A stretch of 52,114 bases of DNA from Gammaproteobacteria bacterium (lineage in GTDB: Bacteria > Pseudomonadota > Gammaproteobacteria > Steroidobacterales > Steroidobacteraceae), in contig PLET01000073.1 of the NCBI GenBank assembly GCA_003137095.1, positions 62,454 through 114,567 of the forward strand. Reading direction: 5' to 3'. Of this stretch, positions 26,854 through 35,650 are shown piece by piece. Made by a program: the position numbers and the translations under genes. How positions within the stretch are numbered: the stretch's first letter is position 1; each line of letters opens with the position of its first letter. The notes below the pieces were generated by a model that searched no databases, had not been told where the DNA came from, and saw only the letters and a program-made list of their open reading frames with translations.

Positions 26854-29800
26854 TCACTTGAGCTTGTATTTCACGCTGAGCATGATGCGCCGGTCGGCGG
26901 TGAACCAGCTGCGCACGTACTCCGTCCCGTTCGGGTAGCCGCCCATCAGGGTCTTCACCGTCGAGTCGGTGAGATTGTTCAAATCCAGCGCGAAGGCGAG
27001 ATTGGGGATCGGCCGGTAGGACAGGCCCAAATCCAGCTCGCCGTAGGCGGCCGCATAGATCGGCAGGGAGATCCCGATGTTCTGCCCGGCAGAGCCCGCG
27101 GCGGGATAATAGGTGTAGCTGCCGTCGGTGCCATTGGTATTGGTGCTCATCAGATACTGACTGCGCCAGTTGTAGGCGAGGCGCAGGGACCACTGCGTCT
27201 TCTCGTACAGCATTTCCACGTTGTAGCTGTTCTTCGACAGGCCCACGATTGGCGTATCGTGATGCAGGTTGCCGCTGATGTCGACGTATTGATTGCCCGG
27301 GTTGTTGGAATCCACATAGGTGTAATTGGCGCCCAGGCCGAGGCCGTTGAAGGGCGATGGCAGCATGTCGAAGAATGTTCGTCCGGCTATCTCGAAGCCC
27401 TTGATGGTTGCCGTTTGGGCGGCATTGAAGTCGGCTGAGACGCTCGCCAACTCCGTGACGACGCCGCCGGTCCCCGTTTGGTACGGCACCGGCTGAAACG
27501 TGTTGCCGTAAACAACCGTATCGTTCAGGGTTTTATAAAACAGCGACAAATCCGCGTACGTGGAACTCCTCGGATACCACTCGAACGACAAGTCGGTGTT
27601 GTGCGAAATCACCGGCCGCAGCGTCGGATTGCCGGAGCTGTTCGAATACGTGATGCCCGTGACCTGCTGAACGCCGCCCACGGTTGCGGTATTCACCGTG
27701 GCGCCGGAGCTGCCGTTGGCCCGCAAGTCATAGAAGGTCGGCTCGTCCAAGGTCACCGTGTAGGCGGCGCGGACGAAGAATTGATCCGTGGGCTTGAACC
27801 GGATGTTGAAGGCCGGAAGCGCCCGCGACGTGGTCCGCCCGCCGCTGCGATAATAGTACTCGGTCGGGAACAGCGGCGCCGTGGCCGCAGGCAGGGTTCC
27901 GGCGCTCTGCTGGAAATAGCCGTGACTCTGGTTTTCGATCTTCACGACGCGCACGCCGAGGTTGCCGTCGAACTTCAGGCCGCTGTCGTTGACGAAGCGC
28001 AGCATGCCATAGCCGGCGGAATCGATGGATCGTTCGTAGCTGATCTGTCCCGGCCCGAAGGTGAAAGGCAATATGGCACTGCCGTTGAAGTTGGTCTGGC
28101 CGCCCACCGACCCGCCCAGTTGCGCCACATTGGCCACCGGGTTGTAGGTGTTGGCGAAGCCGAAGCTCGGCAGATACAGCCCACCGGGCGCGACCACGTT
28201 GCCGCGAAAGAAGTTCGACCAGGTCTGATAGGACACATCGCCCGCCTGGGTGGGCGGGGATTGCGCCAGGGTCACAGAGTTGCAGCCATTCCAGCCCTTG
28301 CAGAACGCCGACCAGTTGTAGTTGTTGGCGTCATCCTGTTCCGTGCGATCCGAGTAGCGCGCGCCGACCTGCGCCGAGCGAAAGAATCCGCTCTCCGACA
28401 AATCGTATTTGACGTCGAGATTGACGGCATGCTCTTCGCCGTCGCTGTGCATGTGGGTGTCCTGATGCGCATCCCAATAGTAGTTGGCCGGATTGGCGTA
28501 CAGGGCCAGGATACTCGCCGGCAGCGTGATGTTCGGCTGGTTGCTGGTCTCGGTCAGCGCATAACCGCCGTTGCCCGCCGGAGGCGTGTCGAACAGATCG
28601 TAGTTTTCCGTATCGGAGACCGAATTCACGAACTGGAAGGCGCCCTTGATGTCCCAGTGCTCGGCGGGCTTCCAGTGAATGGTCGTCGAGGAATCCAGGG
28701 TGTCGCTGTAGGACTGGCTGACGCCGGCGTCACCGGTGGCGTACATGGACGCCGCGCCGCCCGGAAGAAAAGTTCCCGGATTGCGCGTGAACACGTTCGG
28801 CGAGCTGATCAGTCCATTGTTCGAATCGAAGGTGCTGACGGTGGGGTCGACGGCCAGGATCTTGGAGGTGATGAACGCCCCGTCTCCCGCGCCGGTGGTC
28901 TGATACTTCGAGAAGAAAAAGGTTTCGCCCACGTCCACATTGTCCGTCGGCGACCACTGCAGTCCCACATACGTGCCCTGCCGGGTGCGGTTGTAGCTGT
29001 CGAATCCATAGTCGTAGCCGCCGGGAATGTAGTAATCCGTGCCGCCGATATTCGTCTTGTAGTACGGCTCGTTGCGGATGAAGTTATCCTCGCTGTCCAA
29101 CTTGCTGTACGCGATGTCCACCAACGCGCCGAAATCGCCCCAGGGACCATGCCAGCGGTCCGACAGCATGAACGAGGCCCCCGGTTCGGCCTTCTTCGCC
29201 AGGTCGCCATAGTTGCCGCTGGCGCTCGCCTGAAATTGCAGGCCATCATTGGCGAAATCGAACGGCATCTTGGTGCGCAGATCCACCTGACCGCCCGAGC
29301 CGCCCTCGATGAGGTCGGCGGTCGCGCTCTTGTAGACGTCCACCGCCTGCAACAATTCGGGCGTGACGTCGCCAAAGGACAATCCGCCGGCATTGTTGGC
29401 GCTGAACACTTCACGGCCGTTCAGCCGGGCATCGACGCCGGACAGGCCGCGCACCTGGATGCCGGAACCCTCCACCGAATAGTGGTCCGGATCACCCAGG
29501 GCGGCGAAACGCACCATGGTCACACCGGATACCCGTTGCAGCACCTCGGTGACGCTGTTGTCCGGCAGCAGTCCGGCCTCGTCGGCGACCACCGAGTCGA
29601 CGATCGAGTCGGCATTCTTCTTGCGGTTCTCGGCGCTGATCAGCGCCTCGCGCCGCGCCGTGACCACCACCTCTTCGAGCGCTGCATTATCGGAAGAGGC
29701 CGCCTGGGTGTTGTCATCGGCCGTGGCGGTGGCAGCCACCGCTGTCATCGAGCCGAAGGCGCCGAGCGCCCCCAGTGCGCCGACCGCGAAGGCCGATGCA

Positions 29801-29895
29801 CCCGGCCGCAGCGCGCGCCGCACTGCCGCAGCCAGCAAGGACATGGAATTCTGTTCGCCCTGGTGTCCAGGCGATTTGCGTTTCACTGCAGCCAC
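26854..29895 (-). CDS. TonB-dependent outer-membrane receptor (carbohydrate type)
   Basis: The 1013-residue protein has a long N-terminal signal region ('RRALRPGASAFAVGALGALGAFGSMTAVAATA'), then the TonB-box-like 'LEEVVVTARR', the plug domain ('DNSVTEVLQRVSGVTMVRF', 'IQVRGLSGVDARLNGREVFS', 'GGSGGQVDLRTKMPF') and a large beta-barrel. Size and plug sequence resemble receptors of Caulobacter and Xanthomonas that import oligosaccharides. GTG 29895 is chosen because GGGGGAT lies six bases upstream; ATG 29844 is an alternative. The barrel ends 'SVKYKLK' without the usual terminal aromatic residue. The operator at 29972-29987 lies in its promoter region. The ligand is inferred to be a plant cell-wall oligosaccharide from the surrounding enzymes. 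Confidence 0.93.
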   Translation of the reverse strand: MAAVKRKSPGHQGEQNSMSLLAAAVRRALRPGASAFAVGALGALGAFGSMTAVAATATADDNTQAASSDNAALEEVVVTARREALISAENRKKNADSIVDSVVADEAGLLPDNSVTEVLQRVSGVTMVRFAALGDPDHYSVEGSGIQVRGLSGVDARLNGREVFSANNAGGLSFGDVTPELLQAVDVYKSATADLIEGGSGGQVDLRTKMPFDFANDGLQFQASASGNYGDLAKKAEPGASFMLSDRWHGPWGDFGALVDIAYSKLDSEDNFIRNEPYYKTNIGGTDYYIPGGYDYGFDSYNRTRQGTYVGLQWSPTDNVDVGETFFFSKYQTTGAGDGAFITSKILAVDPTVSTFDSNNGLISSPNVFTRNPGTFLPGGAASMYATGDAGVSQSYSDTLDSSTTIHWKPAEHWDIKGAFQFVNSVSDTENYDLFDTPPAGNGGYALTETSNQPNITLPASILALYANPANYYWDAHQDTHMHSDGEEHAVNLDVKYDLSESGFFRSAQVGARYSDRTEQDDANNYNWSAFCKGWNGCNSVTLAQSPPTQAGDVSYQTWSNFFRGNVVAPGGLYLPSFGFANTYNPVANVAQLGGSVGGQTNFNGSAILPFTFGPGQISYERSIDSAGYGMLRFVNDSGLKFDGNLGVRVVKIENQSHGYFQQSAGTLPAATAPLFPTEYYYRSGGRTTSRALPAFNIRFKPTDQFFVRAAYTVTLDEPTFYDLRANGSSGATVNTATVGGVQQVTGITYSNSSGNPTLRPVISHNTDLSFEWYPRSSTYADLSLFYKTLNDTVVYGNTFQPVPYQTGTGGVVTELASVSADFNAAQTATIKGFEIAGRTFFDMLPSPFNGLGLGANYTYVDSNNPGNQYVDISGNLHHDTPIVGLSKNSYNVEMLYEKTQWSLRLAYNWRSQYLMSTNTNGTDGSYTYYPAAGSAGQNIGISLPIYAAAYGELDLGLSYRPIPNLAFALDLNNLTDSTVKTLMGGYPNGTEYVRSWFTADRRIMLSVKYKLK

Positions 29896-29971
29896 AGGTG
29901 ATCCCCCAATTTTTATGTCAAAACCAGCCGAATTTCGATCGATTCGCGCCAAACACCCCTGAACCATACCC

Positions 29972-30014
29972 ATGGTATCGCTACCATTTACGGGCTAAGT
30001 GCTACCGCTGTCAA
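29972..30014 (-). promoter_or_regulatory. TBDR promoter region with LacI-type operator
   Basis: The operator ATGGTATCGCTACCAT occupies 29972-29987. On the minus strand TTGACA lies at 30014-30009, with 17 bases before GTAAAT at 29991-29986, which abuts the operator, the same layout as at 22455. The stretch between (30001-30014) also holds a weaker copy of the palindrome, TGACAGCGGTAGCA on the minus strand, matching 10 of 14 positions. Confidence 0.75.
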
Positions 30015-30044
30015 TTTAGCCCGCGGTTACACCCCAATGGCGGC

Positions 30045-30060
30045 AGGTTAGCGCTACCAT
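30045..30060. promoter_or_regulatory. LacI-type operator upstream of the LysR gene
   Basis: AGGTTAGCGCTACCAT matches the shared palindrome with one good and one degenerate half-site. It lies upstream of the LysR-family gene, in the region divergent with the TBDR, so LacI may also tune the LysR regulator. Two or three operator copies within 90 bases could allow repressor looping. Confidence 0.7.
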
Positions 30061-30117
30061 TTTGGTCATTCCAATGAAATAATGGACCGAAGCTATATAC
30101 CTTTGTGTATACCTGGG

Positions 30118-31092
30118 ATGAAGCAGGCGAAACCCAAATCGCTGATGCGATCGCGCCTCAAGACGCGCCAACTCGCCCTCCTCGTGCATCTCGACGACGA
30201 GCGTTGCGTGGCGCGGGCGGCTACGGCCGCCGACATGACCCAGCCGGCGGCCTCCAAGCTGCTGCGCGAGATCGAAGCGGACCTCGAAGTGAAGCTCTTC
30301 GACCGTAACGCCCGCGGCGTGGTGCCGAACTGGTACGGCGAAATCCTGGTGAGGCATGCGCGGCGCGTCCTGTCGGAATTGGACCTGGCGCACGAGGAAA
30401 TCGCCCGGGTCAAATCCGGATTCGCCGGCAAGGCGGCCATCGGCAGCATCATGAACCCCGGCACCAACCTCGTGCCGCTGTCGGTGGCGGAGGTCAAACG
30501 CCGCTATCCGGCCATCCACGTCAGCGTGGAGATCGATTACAGCAAGACCCTGGTGGCGAAGCTGCTGCAGGGCGAGTTGGATGTGATCGTGGCGCGCGTG
30601 CTCGACACCGAGGGCGCCGATCAGCTGCATTTCGAGCCGCTGGCCGACGAACGCTACGCCGTGATCGCCGGCGGCGCGCACCCGCTCGCCGGTCGCGGCG
30701 AAGTGCCTCTCGGGGATCTGGTCGGCCAGCCCTGGATTCTGCCGACGCCGGGCAGCCAACTGCGCGACAAACTGGTGAACGCGTTCCTGCTGCACGGCCT
30801 GTCGATGCCCAACAACATCGTGCAGTCCTCCGCTTTGCCCCTCATCATGAGCCTGCTTCGCGCCTCACACATGGTGGCGCCGCTGCCGGAAGATGCCATG
30901 CAGCCCTATCTGCAGGCAGGCCTGTTCGCGGTGCTGCTCAAGGATCTCGACATTCAAATCGGCTCATTCGGCATCATCACGCGCCGCGGCAGCCAACTCT
31001 CGCCCGGTGCCCAGATCATGCTGACGGCCCTGCGCGGCGTGGCCGCGGGGCTGTATGGCGGCGAGGCCGCACCGGGTGGCCGGACGGGCTAG
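30118..31092 (+). CDS. LysR-family transcriptional regulator, GbpR-like
   Basis: A 324-residue LysR-type regulator. The winged-helix domain is clear ('RLKTRQLALLVHLDDERCVARAATAADMTQPAASKLLREIEADL', then 'LFDRNARGVVPNWYGE'), and the effector domain follows ('KAAIGSIMNPGTNLVPLSVAEVKRRYPAIHVSVEIDYS'). It most resembles GbpR-type regulators, which in other proteobacteria sit beside sugar-uptake genes and respond to galactose, arabinose or fucose. The start is uncertain: ATG 30118 best fits the homologous N-terminus, but in-frame ATGs at 30082 and 30145 are possible. It is divergent from the TBDR and convergent with the GH35 gene (its stop overlaps that gene's end by four bases). Its own target site is not apparent. 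Confidence 0.88.
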   Translation: MKQAKPKSLMRSRLKTRQLALLVHLDDERCVARAATAADMTQPAASKLLREIEADLEVKLFDRNARGVVPNWYGEILVRHARRVLSELDLAHEEIARVKSGFAGKAAIGSIMNPGTNLVPLSVAEVKRRYPAIHVSVEIDYSKTLVAKLLQGELDVIVARVLDTEGADQLHFEPLADERYAVIAGGAHPLAGRGEVPLGDLVGQPWILPTPGSQLRDKLVNAFLLHGLSMPNNIVQSSALPLIMSLLRASHMVAPLPEDAMQPYLQAGLFAVLLKDLDIQIGSFGIITRRGSQLSPGAQIMLTALRGVAAGLYGGEAAPGGRTG

Positions 31093-32816
31093 TAGATCGC
31101 CAGCCGCACGTGCAGCACCTGCGGCAGCGTGGTGAAATTCAAGCCGTAGTCGGTCTGATCACCGTTCCAGATGCGCTCGAAGGTCCAGCGGCCTTGCTGG
31201 TCGTAATGGCCCTCCTCGACGCGATCGAAGATCATGCCATGGCCGGGCGAGGGCTTCGCGGCCGAGAACGAAATGCGCGCATTGCGGCCGATCACCAGGA
31301 ATTCATCGGCACCGAGGCGTGCCACCAAGACCCCGCCGTCCGGCCCGGCGGGACCCACGGGCCGGATCGCCTTTGCCCAGTCGCCGCCGAATTGATAGCG
31401 GTCGTATTCGACGACGGCATGCCAGCGGCCGAGATCGAGTTCCTGCCGCGCGCGCTCGTCCTGCTCAGAGACCCCCCAGGTCTCGCCCTCGAAGGCGAGC
31501 TTGGCCCAGACCCGCGCCATCGGTGCGAGTACGCGGTAATTGACGGCAAACGCCTCGATGGTGGCCTCATCGATGGACTTGGCGCCGAGCGGGTAATTCG
31601 CATAGCCGGTGAAGTCCATGCCGAAGGGCGAGTAGCCGATCGCATGCCGGCCGAGCACCGCATACAGATACCGCGCGTAGACCGGCTGATTGCCCATTTC
31701 CGGCACGAACAGCACGTTGTCGGGTCGGTCGTACAGCTGCAGGATGGCCGTGCAGAACTCGTAGCTCGGACTGTAGATGTCCGGACCGATGACGTCGATC
31801 GCCTTCGCCGCGGCCTTCCACACATCGAGCACGTTGTGGGTCGGACCGCCGCTCGAATAGGTCACGGGATCCTGGTACTTGAAGGGATCGCGCAGCGCCG
31901 CATTGACATACATGGGCAGCGGATACTCGGCCTTGCCGGCCGCGGCGACCGCATCGACGTAGCGAGCGATGCTCCAGGCATGGAAGAATTCATCCGCGTC
32001 CTGGCCGAATGCGGTGCGCCAATTCGATCCGCGCGAACCGCGCTTCAGAGCCGCCAGCAATTCGGGCGGTACCGGCGAATCGAAGGCGCGTTCGGCCATC
32101 GGCGAATAGTCGCGCACGCTGCCATAGGTGCCGGTTTCGTTCTCCACCTGGACCATGATGACGGTGCGCGGCGCATCCGTCTCGCGCAGGCGGCGCATCA
32201 GCGCGGTAAAGGCGCGGCGGTCGGCATCGAGCGTGGAGGCGGCCAGCGGGGAGAGAGAATTCTTGACCTGGCCGTGGCTGTCGATCACGCGCGGAAAGCG
32301 CTTGTTGTCGAGCTTGACCCAGGCCGGCGCATAGTTCGGCCCGTTGTTCTTCCAGGTTCCAAACCACAGCAGCACCAGATGCACGCCGTGATCACGCGCC
32401 TGCGCCAGCAGAACGTCGAGGAAGCTGAAATCGAAGCGGCCTTCGGCGGGTTCGATCTGCTCCCAGGAGATCGGCACCTCCACGGTATTGGCATGCAGGG
32501 CCGCGATCGCCGGCCATACCTTGGGCAGCATCGCCGGCCAGTTGCTGGAGTTATTGACCTGGGCGCCCAGCATCAGGAAAGGCGCGCCATCGACCAGCAG
32601 CGCGCGCCGGCCATCGTGTGATACCAGCGCCGGCATCGGCAGCGCAGCCGCGGCATCGCCCGATCCCGCGCGCGCCGGCATGACGGTCGCCGCCAACAGC
32701 ATCGCGAGCGTCATCACCCCCTGCGTGATCACTCCTGGCGTAATCGCTCCTGGCGTGAGCACCTCCGGCGCCGTCATTCGGCGTCTGCCGTCTCGTGGCG
32801 AACTGGTTGCATCCAT
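31089..32816 (-). CDS. Secreted GH35-type beta-galactosidase (DUF5597 C-terminal domain)
   Basis: The 575-residue product has the GH35/GH42-like barrel ('GAQVNNSSNWPAMLPKVWPAIAALHANTVEVPISWEQIEPAEGRFDFS'). The acid/base glutamate is in 'VQVENETGTYG' and the nucleophile probably in 'VLFVPEMGN'. The C-terminal region matches the DUF5597 beta-sandwich found in such enzymes. It should remove terminal beta-galactose from galactan or xyloglucan side chains. The N-terminus carries a signal peptide ('LAMLLAATVMPARA') preceded by a repetitive 'TPGAITPGVITQGVM' stretch encoded by a 15-base tandem repeat. ATG 32816 has GGGGGAG seven bases upstream, so the repeat is coding. The operator at 32842-32857 lies directly upstream. 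Confidence 0.86.
   Translation of the reverse strand: MDATSSPRDGRRRMTAPEVLTPGAITPGVITQGVMTLAMLLAATVMPARAGSGDAAAALPMPALVSHDGRRALLVDGAPFLMLGAQVNNSSNWPAMLPKVWPAIAALHANTVEVPISWEQIEPAEGRFDFSFLDVLLAQARDHGVHLVLLWFGTWKNNGPNYAPAWVKLDNKRFPRVIDSHGQVKNSLSPLAASTLDADRRAFTALMRRLRETDAPRTVIMVQVENETGTYGSVRDYSPMAERAFDSPVPPELLAALKRGSRGSNWRTAFGQDADEFFHAWSIARYVDAVAAAGKAEYPLPMYVNAALRDPFKYQDPVTYSSGGPTHNVLDVWKAAAKAIDVIGPDIYSPSYEFCTAILQLYDRPDNVLFVPEMGNQPVYARYLYAVLGRHAIGYSPFGMDFTGYANYPLGAKSIDEATIEAFAVNYRVLAPMARVWAKLAFEGETWGVSEQDERARQELDLGRWHAVVEYDRYQFGGDWAKAIRPVGPAGPDGGVLVARLGADEFLVIGRNARISFSAAKPSPGHGMIFDRVEEGHYDQQGRWTFERIWNGDQTDYGLNFTTLPQVLHVRLAIY
32710..32769 (-). repeat. 15-bp tandem repeat, four units, within the GH35 gene
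   Basis: Four imperfect 15-base units occur at 32710-32724, 32725-32739, 32740-32754 and 32755-32769; the middle two differ at few positions (GTGATCACTCCTGGC, GTAATCGCTCCTGGC). Because 15 is a multiple of three, the units encode a five-residue repeat (T-P-G-V-I type) ahead of the signal-peptide hydrophobic core, and copy-number change would keep the frame. Confidence 0.8.
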
Positions 32817-32841
32817 TCGAGTACTCCCCCGTTGGCGCGCT

Positions 32842-32857
32842 ATGGTAGCGGTACCAG
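32842..32857. promoter_or_regulatory. LacI-type operator upstream of GH35, shared with lacI-type gene
   Basis: ATGGTAGCGGTACCAG lies 26 bases upstream of the GH35 ATG. On the minus strand TTGCCA (32871-32866), an 18-base spacer and TACCAT (32847-32842) make a plausible promoter whose -10 box lies in the operator. The site is in the divergent region with the LacI-family gene, so it could also serve autoregulation. Confidence 0.8.
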
Positions 32858-32954
32858 GTCGCCGCTGGCAAGCCTGCGGTCATCTGAGCCGGCGGCGCCC
32901 ATTCGCTTACATGCATAATCAAAGCCAGTCCGGGTGAACGCATCGCGGGGGAAC

Positions 32955-34016
32955 ATGGCGAGCGAGCGGCAGAGGCGCAAGCCCAAACGGGGCGTGACGA
33001 TCCGCGAGGTGGCCGCGAAAGCGGGCGTCTCGCCGATGACGGTCTCGCGCGTCATCAATCGTGAGTCTCACGTGAAAATCGAGACCCGGGAGCTGGTCGA
33101 CGCCGCCATCCGCGAGCTCAATTATTCTCCGAGTCCGGCCGCGCGCAGTCTGGCGGGTTCCGGGCCGTTTCGCATCGGCCTGCTGTACGACAACCCCTCG
33201 ATCGGCTATCTCAGTGAACTGCTGCTCGGCGCCCTCGACGAAAGCAGCCGCACCGGCGCCCAGGTGCTGGTCGAGCGCTGCGGCGAGAGCGAGCATGCCG
33301 GCGTGGCGCTCGGCAAATTGCTCAGGGCAGGCGTGGACGGCGTGGTCCTGCCGCCGCCGCTGTGCGAGGCGCCGCTGCTGCTGGCCGAAGTCATGCAGTC
33401 CGGTGCGGTGGCGGTGGCGGTCGCCCCCGGCCATCCGAGCGAACAGATCGCGACCATCCGCATCGACAACGAAGCTGCGGCCTACGAACTCACCGAGTAT
33501 CTGCTGGCGCTGGGACATCGGCGCTTCGGCTTCATCAAGGGTCATCCGAATCAGACCGTGAGCGAGCAGCGCCTGGCTGGCTTTCTGGCGGCAATCGCCG
33601 CCGCTGGGATCGCCCAGGAATCCCTGCGCGTCGAGCAGGGCTACTTCACCTATCGCTCAGGGCTGGACGCGGCCGAGAGAATTCTCTCGTCCGAGCCCTT
33701 TCCAACCGCCATTTTCGCCGCCAATGACGACATGGCGGCGGCCACCGCCTCGCTCGCGCACCGGCTGGGCTTCGACGTGCCGGCGGATCTGTCCATCGTC
33801 GGCTTCGACGACACGCCCATCGCTGCCAGTGTGTGGCCGGCGCTGACCACCATTCATCAACCGGTGGCCGCCATGGCACGGGCCGCCGTGGATCTGGTGC
33901 TGGAGGAGATCCGCCGCATGCGCGACGGCAGCGGCAGGCCGCGACAGTTGGTGCACCCGCATACCTTGATCGTGCGCGAATCCTCCGGACCAGCACCGGG
34001 TTTTGCATCCCCATGA
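32955..34016 (+). CDS. LacI-family transcriptional repressor, probable master regulator of the island
   Basis: A 353-residue LacI/GalR-type regulator. The helix-turn-helix and hinge are typical: 'GVTIREVAAKAGVSPMTVSRVINRESHVKIETRELVDAAIRELNYSPSPAARSLAG'. The periplasmic-binding-protein-like sensor domain follows ('IGLLYDNPSIGYLSELLLGALDES', 'AIFAANDDMAAATASLAHRLGFDVPADLSIVGFDDTPIAASVWPALTTIHQP'). ATG 32955 follows GGGGGA; the frame from GTG 32934 is less likely. It is the only LacI-type gene in the window, and eight matching LacI-type palindromes surround it, so it is the best candidate to bind them. The inducer is inferred to be a sugar (xylose, arabinose, galactose or an oligomer). Divergent from GH35 and immediately upstream of the XylE-like transporter. 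Confidence 0.92.
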   Translation: MASERQRRKPKRGVTIREVAAKAGVSPMTVSRVINRESHVKIETRELVDAAIRELNYSPSPAARSLAGSGPFRIGLLYDNPSIGYLSELLLGALDESSRTGAQVLVERCGESEHAGVALGKLLRAGVDGVVLPPPLCEAPLLLAEVMQSGAVAVAVAPGHPSEQIATIRIDNEAAAYELTEYLLALGHRRFGFIKGHPNQTVSEQRLAGFLAAIAAAGIAQESLRVEQGYFTYRSGLDAAERILSSEPFPTAIFAANDDMAAATASLAHRLGFDVPADLSIVGFDDTPIAASVWPALTTIHQPVAAMARAAVDLVLEEIRRMRDGSGRPRQLVHPHTLIVRESSGPAPGFASP

Positions 34017-34026
34017 CGAGCGGCGC

Positions 34027-34067
34027 TTGACAGGCGCCCCCGCAGCGGCGGATGGTAGCGTTACCAG
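34027..34067 (+). promoter_or_regulatory. Promoter with LacI-type operator before the sugar symporter
   Basis: TTGACA at 34027-34032 is followed by 18 bases and GATGGT at 34051-34056, which runs into the operator ATGGTAGCGTTACCAG (34052-34067). The layout matches that at 22455-22494. The symporter ATG is 15 bases beyond the operator, and GGGGGA at 34072-34077 is its ribosome site. Confidence 0.8.
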
Positions 34068-34082
34068 TGACGGGGGATAGCC

Positions 34083-35537
34083 ATGATTTCGAATAACAAA
34101 GCGCTGGTGACGGCGCTGACCCTGATCGCCACCTTGGGCGGTCTGCTGTTCGGCTACGACACCGCGGTCATTTCCGGCGCCATCAGCTCGATCGACGCGA
34201 ACTTCATCGATCCCATGCAGTTGTCGGAAACCGCCCGCTCCAGCCTCTCCGGATTCACCATCTCGAGCGCGCTGTTCGGCTGCGTGATCGGCGGCGCGGC
34301 GGCCGGCTGGCTCGGTGATCATCTGGGGCGCCGCAAGGGTTTGATGTGCGCGGCGCTCATGTTCCTGATCTGCTCGATCGGCTCGGCGTGGCCGGAGCTC
34401 GGGCTCGGCCGCATCGGCGCCATGGGGCAGGCCGCGCTGCTGCCGTTCAACGTGTATCGCATCATCGGCGGCATCGGCGTCGGGGTGGCCTCGCTGCTCT
34501 CGCCGCTGTACATCGCGGAAATCTCCCCCGCGCGCGAGCGCGGCCGACTGGTCACGTTTCAGCAGCTCGCCATCGTCGGCGGCATGATCCTGGTGTATTT
34601 CGTCAACTGGGCGATCGCCTCGCAGGGCAACGACGACTACCTGCACCGCGTCGGCTGGCGCTGGATGTTCGCCTCCGAAGCCATCCCCTCGCTGGCGTTC
34701 CTTTTGCTGCTGATCGGCGTGCCGGACAGTCCGCGCTGGCTGGTGATGAAGGGCCGCGACATCGAGGCGCGCGCCGTGCTGCGCCGGCTCACCGACGAGA
34801 CCGAGGCGGATGTGCTGCTGCTCGACATCGAGGCGAGCCTGAAACGCAAGGACGACGGCCTGTTCGCCTTCGGTTCGCTGGTGATCGTGGTCGGCATCCT
34901 GCTGTCGATCTTCCAGCAGTTCGTCGGCATCAACGCCGTGCTCTACTACGCGCCCCTGATGTTCGCCAACATGGGCGCCTCCACCCATACCGCGCTGCTG
35001 CAGACCATCATCGTCGGTGCCGCCAATGTGCTGTTCACCGTGGTGGCGATGCTGACGGTGGACCGCCTCGGCCGCAAGCCGCTGTTGATCGTCGGCGCGG
35101 TAATCATGGCCGTATCGATGCTGACCCTCGGTGCGCTCTTCAGCGCCCATCGTATGGGTGCGCTGTCGCTCTGCATGGTGATTCTGTACATCGCCGGCTT
35201 CGCCCTGTCGTGGGGGCCCATCGTCTGGGTGATGCTGTCGGAGATCTTCCCGAATTCCATCAAGGCGCGTGGCATGGCGATCGCCGTCGCGGTGCAATGG
35301 CTCGCCAACCTCGCAGTTTCCTGGTCATTCAAGGTGCTCGACGGAAATTCGGCACTCAACGCAAGCTTCAATCACGGGTTTGCGTATCTGGTGTACGGCA
35401 CGATGAGCATCTTCGCGGCGCTGTTCGTGTGGCGGTTCGTGCCGGAGACGAAAGGCCGCAGTCTCGAACACATGCAGCAATTGTGGGGACGACGCGAGAC
35501 CGCCGCGGCCGCCGCATTGGGTGCGACCCGCTCATAA
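34083..35537 (+). CDS. xylE: Sugar:H+ symporter, MFS superfamily, XylE-like
   Basis: The 484-residue, 12-helix inner-membrane transporter has the sugar porter motifs: 'GLLFGYDTAVISGAIS' in helix 1, 'GDHLGRRKG' in loop 2-3, 'RIIGGIGVGVASLLSPLYIAEISPARERG', 'GVPDSPRWLVMKG', 'FQQFVGINAVLYYAP' in helix 7 and 'VPETKGRSLE' at the end. These match the D-xylose/H+ symporter XylE and related galactose/arabinose porters; the exact sugar is not settled by sequence. It has its own promoter with an operator over the -10 region, 66 bases after the lacI-type gene. Xylulokinase and xylose isomerase under the same type of operator support xylose as a substrate. Confidence 0.88.
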   Translation: MISNNKALVTALTLIATLGGLLFGYDTAVISGAISSIDANFIDPMQLSETARSSLSGFTISSALFGCVIGGAAAGWLGDHLGRRKGLMCAALMFLICSIGSAWPELGLGRIGAMGQAALLPFNVYRIIGGIGVGVASLLSPLYIAEISPARERGRLVTFQQLAIVGGMILVYFVNWAIASQGNDDYLHRVGWRWMFASEAIPSLAFLLLLIGVPDSPRWLVMKGRDIEARAVLRRLTDETEADVLLLDIEASLKRKDDGLFAFGSLVIVVGILLSIFQQFVGINAVLYYAPLMFANMGASTHTALLQTIIVGAANVLFTVVAMLTVDRLGRKPLLIVGAVIMAVSMLTLGALFSAHRMGALSLCMVILYIAGFALSWGPIVWVMLSEIFPNSIKARGMAIAVAVQWLANLAVSWSFKVLDGNSALNASFNHGFAYLVYGTMSIFAALFVWRFVPETKGRSLEHMQQLWGRRETAAAAALGATRS

Positions 35538-35650
35538 GGTGCCAGGCAGGCGATTTCCTGCACCGCTTCGGGTAAATGTCCGACAGCCGCTGCCGCTCGT
35601 TTGCCCGATACTCGATGGAACAAACAACGCCAATACAGAAGAGAATCCCC

